In this document: piece after piece, positions 42,328 to 51,380 of the stretch | How the letters are laid out: every line of letters begins with the position of its first letter | Numbering within the stretch: the first letter of the stretch is position 1 | Source of the DNA: Paenibacillus_E sp042676385 | GTDB taxonomy: Bacteria > Bacillota > Bacilli > Paenibacillales > NBRC-103111 | Direction of reading: 5' to 3' | DNA length: 64,000 nt | Assembly: GCF_042676385.1 (NCBI RefSeq) | Contig: NZ_JBHTHA010000010.1 | Coordinates: 1-64,000, forward strand | Notes under the pieces: model-generated | The model's database searches: none | Told to the model about the DNA's origin: nothing | What the model saw: the letters and a program-made list of their open reading frames with translations, nothing else | Position numbers and translations under genes: made by a program

Positions 42328-43088
42328 GACAGGTTACCCCGCAGCGCTTCTTTTACATGTATCAGTGTCAGGACATTACGCGCCGTAATGGAAGCAACCC
42401 CCATGTCGATGAACTGTCTCATCAGGTATTCATCATTCAACGTCCAGACATATACCGGCAGCCCCTTGTCAGCAGCATATTCCAGCAGCTCAGGCCGGAC
42501 AAGCCGGTAATTGATATTGATGCCGAAACAGCCAGAGGCGAGCGCATCTACGCAAGTTTGCACGACCGCATCTCCGTATGCCATGGATAAAAATAAGCTG
42601 GAATCCGCATTCAGCAGCTTCCGTAGTTCGGGATGGGTCCGCTGAGCTATCATGGCCCGTTCGCTTTCGCATCCTGACAAAAAGACCTGATCGAGAAGAT
42701 TGTACTTTTTCACCAGATCGGCTACAGGTTCAATGGCATCATCTACTTTTAAGTCTAAATTTGCAGTTTTACCTGATGCCAGGATCAACGGCAGCATGTC
42801 TTCCAGCCTGCAGATTTGCATCGTTTCATGGAGCTCCCCACGGCGGACTGCGATCAGAAGCTCGCTGATTTCCGCATAGGTCGTTTGTGAAATGAGGTAT
42901 TCCCGGCAATCCACCGTCCGCAAAGCATCGTCATGGGCTAATACCGGGACGCCGTCTATCGTCACGCGTACATCTTCTTCTACAATATCGGCTCCGAGAC
43001 GAATCCCAGTTTCTACGGAAAGGAGCGTATTATCAAGCGTGTTCATACATCCGCTATGGGCGGTAATGAGCGGAAATCGTTCAATCAT
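42324..43088 (-). CDS. Glycerophosphodiester phosphodiesterase family protein
   Basis: A 254-residue TIM-barrel GDPD-family protein, no signal peptide. Seen: ITAHSGCMNTLDNTLLSVETG, GADIVEEDVRVTIDGVPVLAHDD, then NLDLKVDDA and the barrel end VYVWTLNDE. The usual HRG-x-x-x-x-x-x-PENT start is HSG...DNT here, so the conserved Arg and Glu of the substrate/metal site are replaced, while EED, both His and the later Lys-containing strand LDLK remain. Substrate may therefore differ from glycerophosphodiesters. Between the PHP hydrolase (15-base gap) and an unknown gene. Confidence 0.85.
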   Translation of the reverse strand: MIERFPLITAHSGCMNTLDNTLLSVETGIRLGADIVEEDVRVTIDGVPVLAHDDALRTVDCREYLISQTTYAEISELLIAVRRGELHETMQICRLEDMLPLILASGKTANLDLKVDDAIEPVADLVKKYNLLDQVFLSGCESERAMIAQRTHPELRKLLNADSSLFLSMAYGDAVVQTCVDALASGCFGININYRLVRPELLEYAADKGLPVYVWTLNDEYLMRQFIDMGVASITARNVLTLIHVKEALRGNLS

Positions 43089-43103
43089 GGCGCATCCCTT
43101 TCA

Positions 43104-44096
43104 TCAATCAAAGTAAATGGCATTCGTAAAAGCGATCATTGCCCGAACACCGCGAACCGTCCCCCAGAGCTCAGCCCGAATCCATATGAGTTCGTCACCC
43201 GGAAAATCGATCCGGCAACCGGGCTGCTGCGTATGGATCGAATGCTCGCCCAACACGCCGGTGTTCCCTGTAAGTATTAATGAATAGGTTTGATCGGGAA
43301 AGTCCCATAATCCTTTACGTACAGTAAAGTCGGCGAAAACATTGGCCGTAATCATGTCCCGTGACTCCGGGTCACCAGGAACTACTTCGCCAATGCCGTA
43401 GACAGTTCCTTCCGATTCGACCTCAAGCATGAGATGAGGTCCGATCGTCACCGACGCCTTGCCTGCCGATAGAGCACGGACTGCTTTTTCCGTCACCGGT
43501 GCATCCCCGTCCTCGACTCCGAGATAGGTAACAGATACCGGATCTTCCGTTGTCTCTTGGGCGTGCCAATCACGTCCCGAAGTGGCCGCAATCCGAAAGC
43601 CCTCATTCAGCTTATCGGTCCATAAACGGAAGGCGCGGGCGTTGTCGCTTTTGATCGAGGGAAACGTCCCTGACCAAACTTCGATATAATCGATATCATT
43701 CCAGTCGTTAACGGTAAACTCCCAGAAGCAACCGGTGCATAACGGGCTTCCCATGCGATAAGGATGCGCCATCCCGGCGATGCCGCCATGCGCGTGGACG
43801 CGGGCAATCCCGGCGTGAATATCTCCAGCTCCCACCGGGCGCCAGTCTACGAACGCCGTGAGCCCGATCGTCACCATATGCCCGTAAAAAGTCGTCCATT
43901 CCATCCCGCTAATGATGGAGATGCCGGATTCCCGCTCAACTGCTTCTTTATCCTGTAAGCCGGTCATCGTATTATGATCGGTCAAAGCGATGCAATCGAA
44001 GCCAAGAGCCTTAGCTCCAATAGACAGCTCGCGAAGCGTCTGTCTACCGTCGCTATGAAAGGTATGCGTGTGAAGCTCACTAGCAATCCATGGCAT
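43104..44096 (-). CDS. PHP-domain metallohydrolase, CehA/McbA-like
   Basis: A 330-residue metal-dependent hydrolase. PHP motifs in order: ELHTHTFHSDG (His9, His11), IALTDHN (Asp40, His41), GMEWTTFYGH (Glu66, His73), GGIAGMAHP, EVWSG and ATSGRDWHA. The CehA/McbA group hydrolyses carbamates or phosphoesters. A C-terminal beta-rich part (from about 250) follows. Start at 44096 follows GAGGAGGAG by 8 bases; the open frame upstream is not needed. It lies between an unknown gene and GDPD in the ABC operon. Confidence 0.85.
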   Translation of the reverse strand: MPWIASELHTHTFHSDGRQTLRELSIGAKALGFDCIALTDHNTMTGLQDKEAVERESGISIISGMEWTTFYGHMVTIGLTAFVDWRPVGAGDIHAGIARVHAHGGIAGMAHPYRMGSPLCTGCFWEFTVNDWNDIDYIEVWSGTFPSIKSDNARAFRLWTDKLNEGFRIAATSGRDWHAQETTEDPVSVTYLGVEDGDAPVTEKAVRALSAGKASVTIGPHLMLEVESEGTVYGIGEVVPGDPESRDMITANVFADFTVRKGLWDFPDQTYSLILTGNTGVLGEHSIHTQQPGCRIDFPGDELIWIRAELWGTVRGVRAMIAFTNAIYFD

Positions 44097-44101
44097 AACA
44101 G

Positions 44102-44566
44102 CTACTCCTCCTCGTGCCATATTTGCAGCGTATATTGGCAATTTTCCATAACGATCGCATGCAGACTTAGCGTCACTTCCCACATTCCGGAAGGCATCGG
44201 TCCGCTGACAAGGCCTGGCGACGCTTCGGGTTCGGACAGCAACAGAAGCTGTTCGGGATCATGGCGATGCCCCGCGCCACGGTGGCGTTCGGGGTCGTCC
44301 ACGGAAATCGTTATTAAATTTTTCAGCGGCAGGAACGATTCCCACTTCGCTTGCAGCCGATCCCGCTGCTCCGGTTCCGTGTACTTGCCGATGCTGGCCT
44401 CAATCAGAGCTTTCGATTGTTCACGGTCAGCCAAATTTTTCGGCGCATAAGCAAAGCTGATCCACAGCTTGCCCCCCGGCTCTCGCACAGGAAACTTATA
44501 CGAGATGTGGCTTTTCGAACAAAGCGGAGTTACCTGCCCCTGCACATCGATTTTCATCGATCTCAT
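44102..44566 (-). CDS. Hypothetical protein (154 aa), beta-rich
   Basis: Not recognised. 154 residues, no signal or membrane segment. Alternating hydrophobic strands (ISYKFPVREPGGKLWISFAYA; GMWEVTLSLHAIVMENCQYTL) suggest a beta-sandwich, like the accessory jelly-roll domains next to some PHP hydrolases. Start ATG at 44566 overlaps the permease stop (ATGA), and the stop lies five bases before the PHP start, so it is tightly embedded in the operon and is probably a functional partner of the PHP protein. Confidence 0.65.
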   Translation of the reverse strand: MRSMKIDVQGQVTPLCSKSHISYKFPVREPGGKLWISFAYAPKNLADREQSKALIEASIGKYTEPEQRDRLQAKWESFLPLKNLITISVDDPERHRGAGHRHDPEQLLLLSEPEASPGLVSGPMPSGMWEVTLSLHAIVMENCQYTLQIWHEEE

Positions 44567-45414
44567 GAAGACCTCGCTCCCTCCTCTTGAATCATGGTAC
44601 GAATGTAAAAGTATCCCATCACCGAGCAAAGGAGGAATGTAAAAAAGGCAGTCGCGGCGGCCAATTGCTTTTCTTGGAACACACTGAAAATTTGCTCCAT
44701 CGAAACACCGAGCATCTGCGGCGCATTGGCTCCGACCAGAAAGGGAGCCGTAAATGAACCGATGACGCCCATAAATACGAAAGTAACGGCAACGAGTAAA
44801 GTTTTGTAAGTGAGGGGCAGCACAAAACGGAAGAAAATGCGCAATCCGCCGGCGCCAACATCCTTCGCGCTTTCGATAATCGAGTTCGGAACCCCGGATA
44901 AGGCAGAGCCAAGCAGCATCGTCGTAAAAGGAATATTAAACCATAAGTTCGCGATAATAATGCCTTTCATATCAAAAATGATGCGCGGCATCGTGTCCAC
45001 ATGAGCCAGCAATAAAAATCGAGATACCCACCCATGGTTGCCCAGCAATTGGATCAAGCCGTATGTGGCGATGACGGACGGGATAAAAATAGGAATCATG
45101 TACATTCGGCGAATCCAGCGGACTACCGTTCCGTTATTAAAGCGCATGTAAACAGCGAGCGCATAGCTGACCACTAGGACGAGAATACAAGAAATGACGG
45201 TAACTTCCAGCGTAAAAATAATGTTGGAACGCATCAGTTTATCGGTGAACAAATACGTGTAATTGGATAAGTCATAACCGCCGGTTTTATTGACGAAGCT
45301 CTCTTTCAAGGAAATCAGAATCGGAATGACGACAATGACGAACAGCACTAAAAAAGAGGGGATTACCAGAAGTAACCCCAGTATCCCCATTTTCAATTGT
45401 TTGTTTTTGCTCAT
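44563..45414 (-). CDS. ABC transporter permease (PotB/PhnU-like)
   Basis: A 283-residue permease with six helices and the EAA loop IIESAKDVGAGGLRIFFRFVLPL. It is the second permease of the importer whose other parts lie upstream. ATG overlaps the binding-protein stop (ATGA). Confidence 0.88.
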   Translation of the reverse strand: MSKNKQLKMGILGLLLVIPSFLVLFVIVVIPILISLKESFVNKTGGYDLSNYTYLFTDKLMRSNIIFTLEVTVISCILVLVVSYALAVYMRFNNGTVVRWIRRMYMIPIFIPSVIATYGLIQLLGNHGWVSRFLLLAHVDTMPRIIFDMKGIIIANLWFNIPFTTMLLGSALSGVPNSIIESAKDVGAGGLRIFFRFVLPLTYKTLLVAVTFVFMGVIGSFTAPFLVGANAPQMLGVSMEQIFSVFQEKQLAAATAFFTFLLCSVMGYFYIRTMIQEEGARSS

Positions 45415-46592
45415 TGGGCAGCAACTTCACTTTGCCAACGTTTGGTCATATCTTTGTCCAAATCTCCGATGTTGAATGAGCGGAATCCTTCAGAAGCGCC
45501 TTTGAAAGAGTCTTGAATATCCTGCGGCATATTCGACAGCTGGATGCCCGGGAAGCCGTGCATTTTATTCACGACAACCGACTGCGCTTCCGGTGACATG
45601 ACGTAATTCAGGAATTTAAATACAGCATCTTGCTTCTCGGACAGCTTCGGAACCATCAAATACGTCGGTCCGCCGTTAAAACCAGGCGTCAACTGCTTCA
45701 TTTTCGTCGATTTCGGGAGTTGGTCTTTAGACAATTGATCGAGAACCATATCCGACCATGCCGGAATCATGTCCACTTCACCGCTAGCTAGCAAATCGAG
45801 CGTTCCTTGGTTTTTCTTCGGATAAATCCCTTTGCCATAAACATATTTTCCAAGATCCTTGAGCAGCGTAAAGCCTTGATCCCACTGCTTTTCAATACTT
45901 GGATCGGAATTATGGATCGCATCTTCAGGCAGAAATTTGTAGAGGGAAGTCATCACGAACGAATCCCCGGAACCTCCGGTGGACGGATCGTTATAAGCGA
46001 ATTTTTGCGGGTGCTTGCGAATCCAATCATACAGCTCATCCAATGTGTTAGGCACATCTTTGACTTTATCACTGTTATAGGCCAAAACAACGGCTGACGA
46101 ACGATACGGAACGGCCATGTTTGAAATATCTTTCAACGTTTTCTGGTCTACTTTGCCCAAATTCGGAATTTTGTCGGCGCTTAGGCTCGCCCAAAGGTCA
46201 TCTTTTTGGCCTCGCGTCACGTAAGACAGACCGTCTTCATAAAGGTCGATATCGCCGGATCCTTTGCCTGCCTGTTTGGCTGCGGTAATACGATCATATG
46301 TAGGCTGGGCGCCCGTTCCTGAAGGGATATATACCGGTTTCACTTTAACATCCGGCGTTTGTTTTTCGAACATCGGAATGATCGCATCCCACAAATCTTT
46401 TACGTTCTGCGAGCCCGTGAAATAGAACGTAAATTCTACAGGCTGCTTAGCGGATGCCGTTGATTGGGCAGCCGGGCTGGCGCTTGCATTCGCCGGAGCT
46501 GCGCTTTTGTCCGCGCTGCCGCAGCCAGACAAAAAGGTTGCTGTGATGGCGAATATAGTCATAAACGTGATTGCAGATTTCTTACGAAACAT
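45411..46592 (-). CDS. ABC transporter substrate-binding lipoprotein
   Basis: A 393-residue lipoprotein: lipobox LSGC (Cys24), Ala/Ser-rich linker to about 50, then a family 1/8 binding fold with FYFTGSQNVKDLWDAIIPMFEK and the hinge strands VVLAYNSDKV and DMIPAWSDMVL. It resembles binding proteins of the polyamine/iron/2-aminoethylphosphonate importer class. Given the operon's PHP and GDPD enzymes, a phosphorus-containing or esterified solute is plausible but unproven. Confidence 0.87.
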   Translation of the reverse strand: MFRKKSAITFMTIFAITATFLSGCGSADKSAAPANASASPAAQSTASAKQPVEFTFYFTGSQNVKDLWDAIIPMFEKQTPDVKVKPVYIPSGTGAQPTYDRITAAKQAGKGSGDIDLYEDGLSYVTRGQKDDLWASLSADKIPNLGKVDQKTLKDISNMAVPYRSSAVVLAYNSDKVKDVPNTLDELYDWIRKHPQKFAYNDPSTGGSGDSFVMTSLYKFLPEDAIHNSDPSIEKQWDQGFTLLKDLGKYVYGKGIYPKKNQGTLDLLASGEVDMIPAWSDMVLDQLSKDQLPKSTKMKQLTPGFNGGPTYLMVPKLSEKQDAVFKFLNYVMSPEAQSVVVNKMHGFPGIQLSNMPQDIQDSFKGASEGFRSFNIGDLDKDMTKRWQSEVAAQ

Positions 46593-46623
46593 GGATAATA
46601 CCTCCTAATTTAAATTTGTGGCC

Positions 46624-47652
46624 CTAAACTGCCTGATATGCCAATGCTTTTGCAAAGTTTACTGTAATGTTTTTCCCCGGATGCAAGTCTTTGACTTGAT
46701 CCCGCGGTTGAAATGCCCGAATCAACCCGTGCTCCTGCACATCGACGGATACTTCGGCATAATGCCCCAATACCATGATTTGTTTGACTGTTCCTGGCAG
46801 ACCTTGCCCTTCTTCTTGTAAATTCACGTCCTCCGGTCGGACAGCGAGGCTTACATCTCCGGAAAGCTTTTTCGGATTCGGGAAGATTAATGGTCCGAGT
46901 GTCACTCGTTCGTTGGATACCACCCCCTTCAAAAAGTTCATTTTACCGATAAATTGTGCCACATACAGCGTTTTCGGCTCATCATAGATTTCCTGCGGAG
47001 ATGCAATTTGCTCGATATGCCCATGATTCATGACAACGATGCGATCGGAGATGGACAGCGCCTCCTCCTGATCGTGAGTAACGAATACCATCGTCAGTCC
47101 GGTATTGGCCTGAATCTCCCTGAGCTCTTCTCTCATTTCATGTCGGAGCTTGGCATCCAGCGCGGAAAAAGGTTCATCCAGCAGCAGAACAGCCGGTTTT
47201 AAAAGAAGAGATCTGGCTACCGCGATACGCTGCTGTTGGCCTCCGGAAAGTTGGGAAGGATATTTCTGAGCGGCTCCCGGCAAACGAACGAGATGCAGCA
47301 CATCGGCAACGGCCTGCTCAATCTCGGCCTTCTTTGTTTTGCGTATTTTTAACCCGAATGCCAGGTTTTCATAAACCGTCATATGCGGCCATAAGTTATA
47401 TCCCTGAAATACCATCGAAGTCGGCCGCTTTTCCGGCGGAGACTGAAGAACACTCTTGCCCTCGATCAGGATGTCCCCCGAATCCGGATCCAGGAAGCCG
47501 CCGATGCTGCGAAGCACTGTCGTTTTGCCGCATCCGGACGGGCCTAGCAGGGTAATGAGCTCACCCTTGCGGACATCAAGAGAAATGTCGGATACGCCAT
47601 CTCCTGTTTTATAACGTTTCGTCAACTGCTGAATCGATAATTGAATATCCAC
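46624..47652 (-). CDS. ABC transporter ATP-binding protein with TOBE domain
   Basis: A 342-residue ATPase of the PotA/FbpC/UgpC type. Walker A GPSGCGKTT at 37-45, signature LSGGQQQRIAVARSL, Walker B VLLLDEPFSALD, H-loop FVTHDQEEAL, and a C-terminal TOBE regulatory domain (about 280-342, VRPEDVNLQEEGQGLPGTVK). Energises the two permeases of this operon. Confidence 0.92.
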   Translation of the reverse strand: MDIQLSIQQLTKRYKTGDGVSDISLDVRKGELITLLGPSGCGKTTVLRSIGGFLDPDSGDILIEGKSVLQSPPEKRPTSMVFQGYNLWPHMTVYENLAFGLKIRKTKKAEIEQAVADVLHLVRLPGAAQKYPSQLSGGQQQRIAVARSLLLKPAVLLLDEPFSALDAKLRHEMREELREIQANTGLTMVFVTHDQEEALSISDRIVVMNHGHIEQIASPQEIYDEPKTLYVAQFIGKMNFLKGVVSNERVTLGPLIFPNPKKLSGDVSLAVRPEDVNLQEEGQGLPGTVKQIMVLGHYAEVSVDVQEHGLIRAFQPRDQVKDLHPGKNITVNFAKALAYQAV

Positions 47653-47685
47653 GTACGTTTAACCTCCCTTTTGCGCTATCGGCAA

Positions 47686-48510
47686 TCACTTGATTTGGAA
47701 CCCGCTCGACATGATATCCGCACTGACAAAGCGCTGGGCAGCCAACAGCAGGATAATGGTCGGTGCCGTCAAAATAATCGAGAATACAGCTCCTGCATAA
47801 GCCGGATAATCGGCGATAATCGAGTACATGACGATTGGCATCGTCTTATAATTCGGGATGCCGACCAGGAACGTGCCCTGCGCCTCATCCAGCGAATTCA
47901 AGAACGTAAAGATTGAAGCGACAAGGATTCCCGGCATCGCCATCGGCAGTGTAATGCTCCGGAATACACGCAATGGACTGGCTCCCACATCTCTGGCCGA
48001 CTCTTCTTGGGCGGTATGCACATTGCGGAATGCGGCGGTCGGAATCCAGGTCATGAACATAAGGACGTTAATGATATGTATCATCACCACACCCAAGAGC
48101 GTGTTCATTAAGCCAAGCTTGTAGAAAAGTACGGCAATTGATACGTATAGCCCCATTTTCGGAAACGCGTGTGTGAGCAGAAATGAGAACAAGAAGAAGC
48201 GGCTTAGCGGAAAACGAATCCGGGCAAACGCATAAGCTGCCGGGATGCAGAGAACTATGGACAAAGCGGTCACGATCGATGCGATTAGAAACGACAAGCC
48301 AATCGACTTGGCGATATCCTCCTGCTTGAATACAAATGCCCACCATTTCAACGACCATTCGTGCGGAAGGACATCCGGATAGTTCCATTTTCCTGTGAAA
48401 GCCAGTATGGCTAGGTTCAACAGCGGCCCCAGGAAAAAGATGACAAACACCACGAGTATAATAAATTCGATGATTTTCTTAGGACCTATTGCTTTTAAAT
48501 ACCACCGCAT
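47686..48510 (-). CDS. ABC transporter permease (PotC/PhnV-like)
   Basis: A 274-residue permease with six helices; EAA loop EESARDVGASPLRVFRSITLPMA. It starts 13 bases after the LacI-type gene stop, so the regulator is the first gene of the same transcript. Partner of the permease at 44563. Confidence 0.9.
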   Translation of the reverse strand: MRWYLKAIGPKKIIEFIILVVFVIFFLGPLLNLAILAFTGKWNYPDVLPHEWSLKWWAFVFKQEDIAKSIGLSFLIASIVTALSIVLCIPAAYAFARIRFPLSRFFLFSFLLTHAFPKMGLYVSIAVLFYKLGLMNTLLGVVMIHIINVLMFMTWIPTAAFRNVHTAQEESARDVGASPLRVFRSITLPMAMPGILVASIFTFLNSLDEAQGTFLVGIPNYKTMPIVMYSIIADYPAYAGAVFSIILTAPTIILLLAAQRFVSADIMSSGFQIK

Positions 48511-48523
48511 GTGGACGCTCCTT

Positions 48524-49546
48524 TCAAAAAATAGATTTGGGTCCTGTTGATTGCCGAACGATCAATTGGGGTTCGAACACCATGTTGGATACATCAACCG
48601 GCTCCTTGCGGATAAGCCTGTCCAGCATCTCGAATGCGCTCGTTCCCATATCCTCCATATTGACACGGATGGTTGTTAAGGAAGGCGAGAACATCGCCGA
48701 AAAATCGATACCATCGAAGCCCATCACGGACACCTGCCCAGGTATGCTGACCGACTGCTCCAACAAAAACTTCATCGCACCGAGGGCGATCATGTCATTG
48801 GTCGCAAAGATGGCCGTATATGTTCTTGTACGGAAATGATCCCAGTGCTCGCGCATCGTCTCATATCCTTCTTCAAAAGTGGATGCGTCAGGATAGGCGA
48901 CGGATGAAACCTCAAGCGGTTCCCCATGTTGTTCCATATAATGACGGAATCCTTTCAGTCGCAAATAATGGCTTCGATGGGTTTGCGGACCTGCCAGCAC
49001 GAATATGTCCCTATGTCCTAAATCCGTTAAATGACCGGCGGCTTTCCTACCTCCCTCTTCGTCCCGATTAACGACATGGATGACCCCATCGACATCGGTC
49101 GAGCCATTGACCATAATGTAAGGAACTCCGAAACTTTTAATATTATCGATCACGTTCTGCTGGAGTCGGCTGATTAGAATGAGACCGTCCACTCTTTTTT
49201 CGAGCATAAAATCTGAGGAGCGAACCGACATTTCGTGATCGGTCGTCACGAATACAGAGTAATTTAAGCTCGCAGCTGAAGTCAGTATGGCATCGAGAAT
49301 TTTGCCGTAAAACGGATGCGAAGCGATCGGATGATGCCGCCGGTAAATCATTACGCCGATATTGTACGTACGCTGTGAAACCATGGCTCTGGCCACCGCA
49401 TTCGGCTTATATTTTAATTCTTGTACGATTCGAAGCACTTTCTCACGTGCTTCCGGGCTTGTATAGCCCTTGTCGGAGATGACCCTGGATACCGTTGACT
49501 TGGATACGCCGGCGCGCAGGGCAATTTCCTTAATGGTATACTCCAT
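48524..49546 (-). CDS. LacI/GalR-family regulator of the operon
   Basis: A 340-residue LacI-family repressor: helix-turn-helix at 1-60 (TIKEIALRAGVSKSTVSRVI, hinge YKPNAVARAMVS), then a periplasmic-binding-type effector domain (about 62-335; IFATNDMIALGAMKFL, VSVMGFDGIDFS). Leads the nine-gene operon and has two abutting operator-like sites 25-60 bases upstream, so is almost surely autoregulated together with the transport and hydrolase genes. Confidence 0.92.
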   Translation of the reverse strand: MEYTIKEIALRAGVSKSTVSRVISDKGYTSPEAREKVLRIVQELKYKPNAVARAMVSQRTYNIGVMIYRRHHPIASHPFYGKILDAILTSAASLNYSVFVTTDHEMSVRSSDFMLEKRVDGLILISRLQQNVIDNIKSFGVPYIMVNGSTDVDGVIHVVNRDEEGGRKAAGHLTDLGHRDIFVLAGPQTHRSHYLRLKGFRHYMEQHGEPLEVSSVAYPDASTFEEGYETMREHWDHFRTRTYTAIFATNDMIALGAMKFLLEQSVSIPGQVSVMGFDGIDFSAMFSPSLTTIRVNMEDMGTSAFEMLDRLIRKEPVDVSNMVFEPQLIVRQSTGPKSIF

Positions 49547-49570
49547 GCTGCTTTTACTCCTTTTTCATCA

Positions 49571-49606
49571 TGTGAGACCGTTCCCATGTGTGAGACCGTT
49601 CCCACA
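49571..49606. promoter_or_regulatory. Two abutting LacI-type operators
   Basis: TGTGAGACCGTTCCCATG at 49571-49588 and TGTGAGACCGTTCCCACA at 49589-49606: the same 16 bases repeated with an 18-base period. The second is an 18-bp near-palindrome (TGTG-GA-CG centre) with the central CG typical of LacI/GalR operators. Lies just upstream of the LacI-type gene. Confidence 0.7.
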
Positions 49607-49765
49607 TCAAATAGATTAACTGAGTAATGTTTGCCGTATGTTATCGGCATTATAAAGTTATGTAAAGCTGCTTCCTCTCTACATTTATGAGTAAAAAAGC
49701 GCTTTCAGAACTAAAAACCTCCCATGAATCAATATCAATTCAAGCTTCTTCAAGTCTTACAGATG

Positions 49766-50437
49766 TCACAATGCACCTATGGCATGTGCAGCAATTACGG
49801 CCACGATGACAAGCGAAATCGAGGCTTGTGTATTCATTAGAAGTTTTGCACGTCTGGACATGACCAGTGTATCAGTAGGTCCTAATGCTGCACTCGTGTT
49901 AAATGCCAAAAATAAATAATCCATAAACGTGGGTTTCCAATTCGTCCATAATTCTGATTCGTACATCATTTGTGGGTAAAGAAAGTCGATTGGCTGCGTC
50001 TTGTTCACATGTCTTAAATAAGGTCCACCTTGATCAATCTCCCAATACCAAGCGCCAAATACGGAGACATTTGTTACCCACAAGATGGCTGCATCTCGTA
50101 ACAAATTCACCGCACTTACAGTGGTTCGTGTAAATAAGCCATAAACTAAAGAAGTTACACTGCTAATCAAACCAACCGTAACTATGCCTGTAATAATCAA
50201 AGCAATGACGCGAGTCATTTTTTGCTGAGATTTTCGTATGGAAATCAACATCGGAATCAATAAGACTAATGTGATCACGGGTATAAGCCAACTCGGTCCG
50301 ATTGTTAGCCTTTCTGATAGGACGCTGAGCAGTCCCCCAATGATAAGTATTACATTGAAGAACGACCACCGCGGCACATGCTTAACATATTGTTGTAATT
50401 GGTTTTCGTTATTATCGAATTTATTTTTATCTTCCAT
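49766..50437 (-). CDS. Membrane protein, DUF1345-like, channel-type C-terminus
   Basis: A 223-residue protein with about five helices. The C-terminal FMDYLFLAFNTSAALGPTDTLVMSRRAKLLM followed by a last hydrophobic helix ending ISLVIVAVIAAHAI resembles a pore loop plus helix of a family I associate with DUF1345 and two-helix K+ channels (the TSAALGPTD in place of a filter). Function not established. ATG at 50437 has GGAGGT 9 bases upstream. Separate transcript from its neighbours. Confidence 0.6.
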   Translation of the reverse strand: MEDKNKFDNNENQLQQYVKHVPRWSFFNVILIIGGLLSVLSERLTIGPSWLIPVITLVLLIPMLISIRKSQQKMTRVIALIITGIVTVGLISSVTSLVYGLFTRTTVSAVNLLRDAAILWVTNVSVFGAWYWEIDQGGPYLRHVNKTQPIDFLYPQMMYESELWTNWKPTFMDYLFLAFNTSAALGPTDTLVMSRRAKLLMNTQASISLVIVAVIAAHAIGAL

Positions 50438-50489
50438 GTTCAATCAACCTCCATCTAATAATCGACATTTCATTATAATTGCCAAAAAA

Positions 50490-50527
50490 ACAAAAAATCC
50501 CCACTGGCCGGAGCCGGCGGGGATTCA
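50490..50527 (-). terminator. Terminator of the PLD-like gene
   Basis: AATCCCC-GGC / GCC-GGGGATT stem with long T runs on the minus strand, next to the stop at 50530. Confidence 0.85.
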
Positions 50528-50529
50528 AT

Positions 50530-51201
50530 TCACTTCAATTCTTGATAATTCTTTTTATCGGTCCACATCTTTTCAAACTCGGAATCCCATTCCTGAGCGA
50601 GCTTCGCTTCATGAATGGCGACTACAACTTCATCGTTTGTCGCTGCCGAGGCTGCCGTGTAGTTAAATGATCCGGTTGTAATGACAGACTTGTCGGCGAT
50701 TGTTACCTTTAAATGCATAAGCCCTTTATGTATATTTTCCTTAATCGGAATACCGGCTGCTTTCAACTGCTTAAACTTTTCAGCTTGTGCTGCCGCTTTA
50801 ACCTCCTGCTGGTCGGTCATGACCCGGACTGTGACGCCCCGTTTTTTCGCATCGAGGATCGCAGCGACGATATCCTTATTCGTCAGGCTGTAAATAGCGA
50901 TATCAAGGTTTGTTTTTGCCCCGTTGATGACTCCGATCAGTACTTTTTCCGGATGCCCATTATCCTTTGTAAAGGCGTAATCGATTTCGGCTTTCGTTTG
51001 TTCAGCCGCCGTTGGCTGCTGTTTTGGAGCATCCGTCGTTTGCTGCTGATCTTTTGCTTCAGTCGTTGCCGTTGCAGGAGTTACATTGGCTGCAGCAGTT
51101 GTTGATTTATTCGCAGTCTCTGGCTGATTCTTTCCTGCAGAGCATCCAGCTAACGACAATGCGATGATGATTGACGATGTGATTAGCACAGTCTTTTTCA
51201 T
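50530..51201 (-). CDS. Secreted PLD-like (Nuc-type) phosphodiesterase lipoprotein
   Basis: A 223-residue lipoprotein: lipobox LAGC (Cys20), a Thr/Ala/Gln-rich linker to about 75, then one phospholipase D-like domain with a single HKD motif (MHLKVTIADKSVITTGSFN), as in the dimeric nuclease Nuc. Such surface proteins cleave nucleic acids or phospholipids. AAGGAGGG lies 7 bases before the ATG at 51201. Single gene. Confidence 0.87.
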   Translation of the reverse strand: MKKTVLITSSIIIALSLAGCSAGKNQPETANKSTTAAANVTPATATTEAKDQQQTTDAPKQQPTAAEQTKAEIDYAFTKDNGHPEKVLIGVINGAKTNLDIAIYSLTNKDIVAAILDAKKRGVTVRVMTDQQEVKAAAQAEKFKQLKAAGIPIKENIHKGLMHLKVTIADKSVITTGSFNYTAASAATNDEVVVAIHEAKLAQEWDSEFEKMWTDKKNYQELK

Positions 51202-51317
51202 AAATGATCCCTCCTTATCTTTCAATGAGTCTATAATAATTCAATAGATTTGAGATTGTTGTTGAAATGTGAACTAAAAATTCAGAAATCCTGTCGTATT
51301 TAGAGGCGTAAACAAAA

Positions 51318-51358
51318 AAAATCCCAACCGGCAGTTAGCGCCAGCTGAGGATTAAATT
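51318..51358 (-). terminator. Terminator of the CorA gene
   Basis: Imperfect stem AATCC..GCTGGC / GCCGGTT..GGATT with eight T on the minus strand. Confidence 0.7.
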
Positions 51359-51380
51359 TTATAATAAAGAAGGCTTTAAG

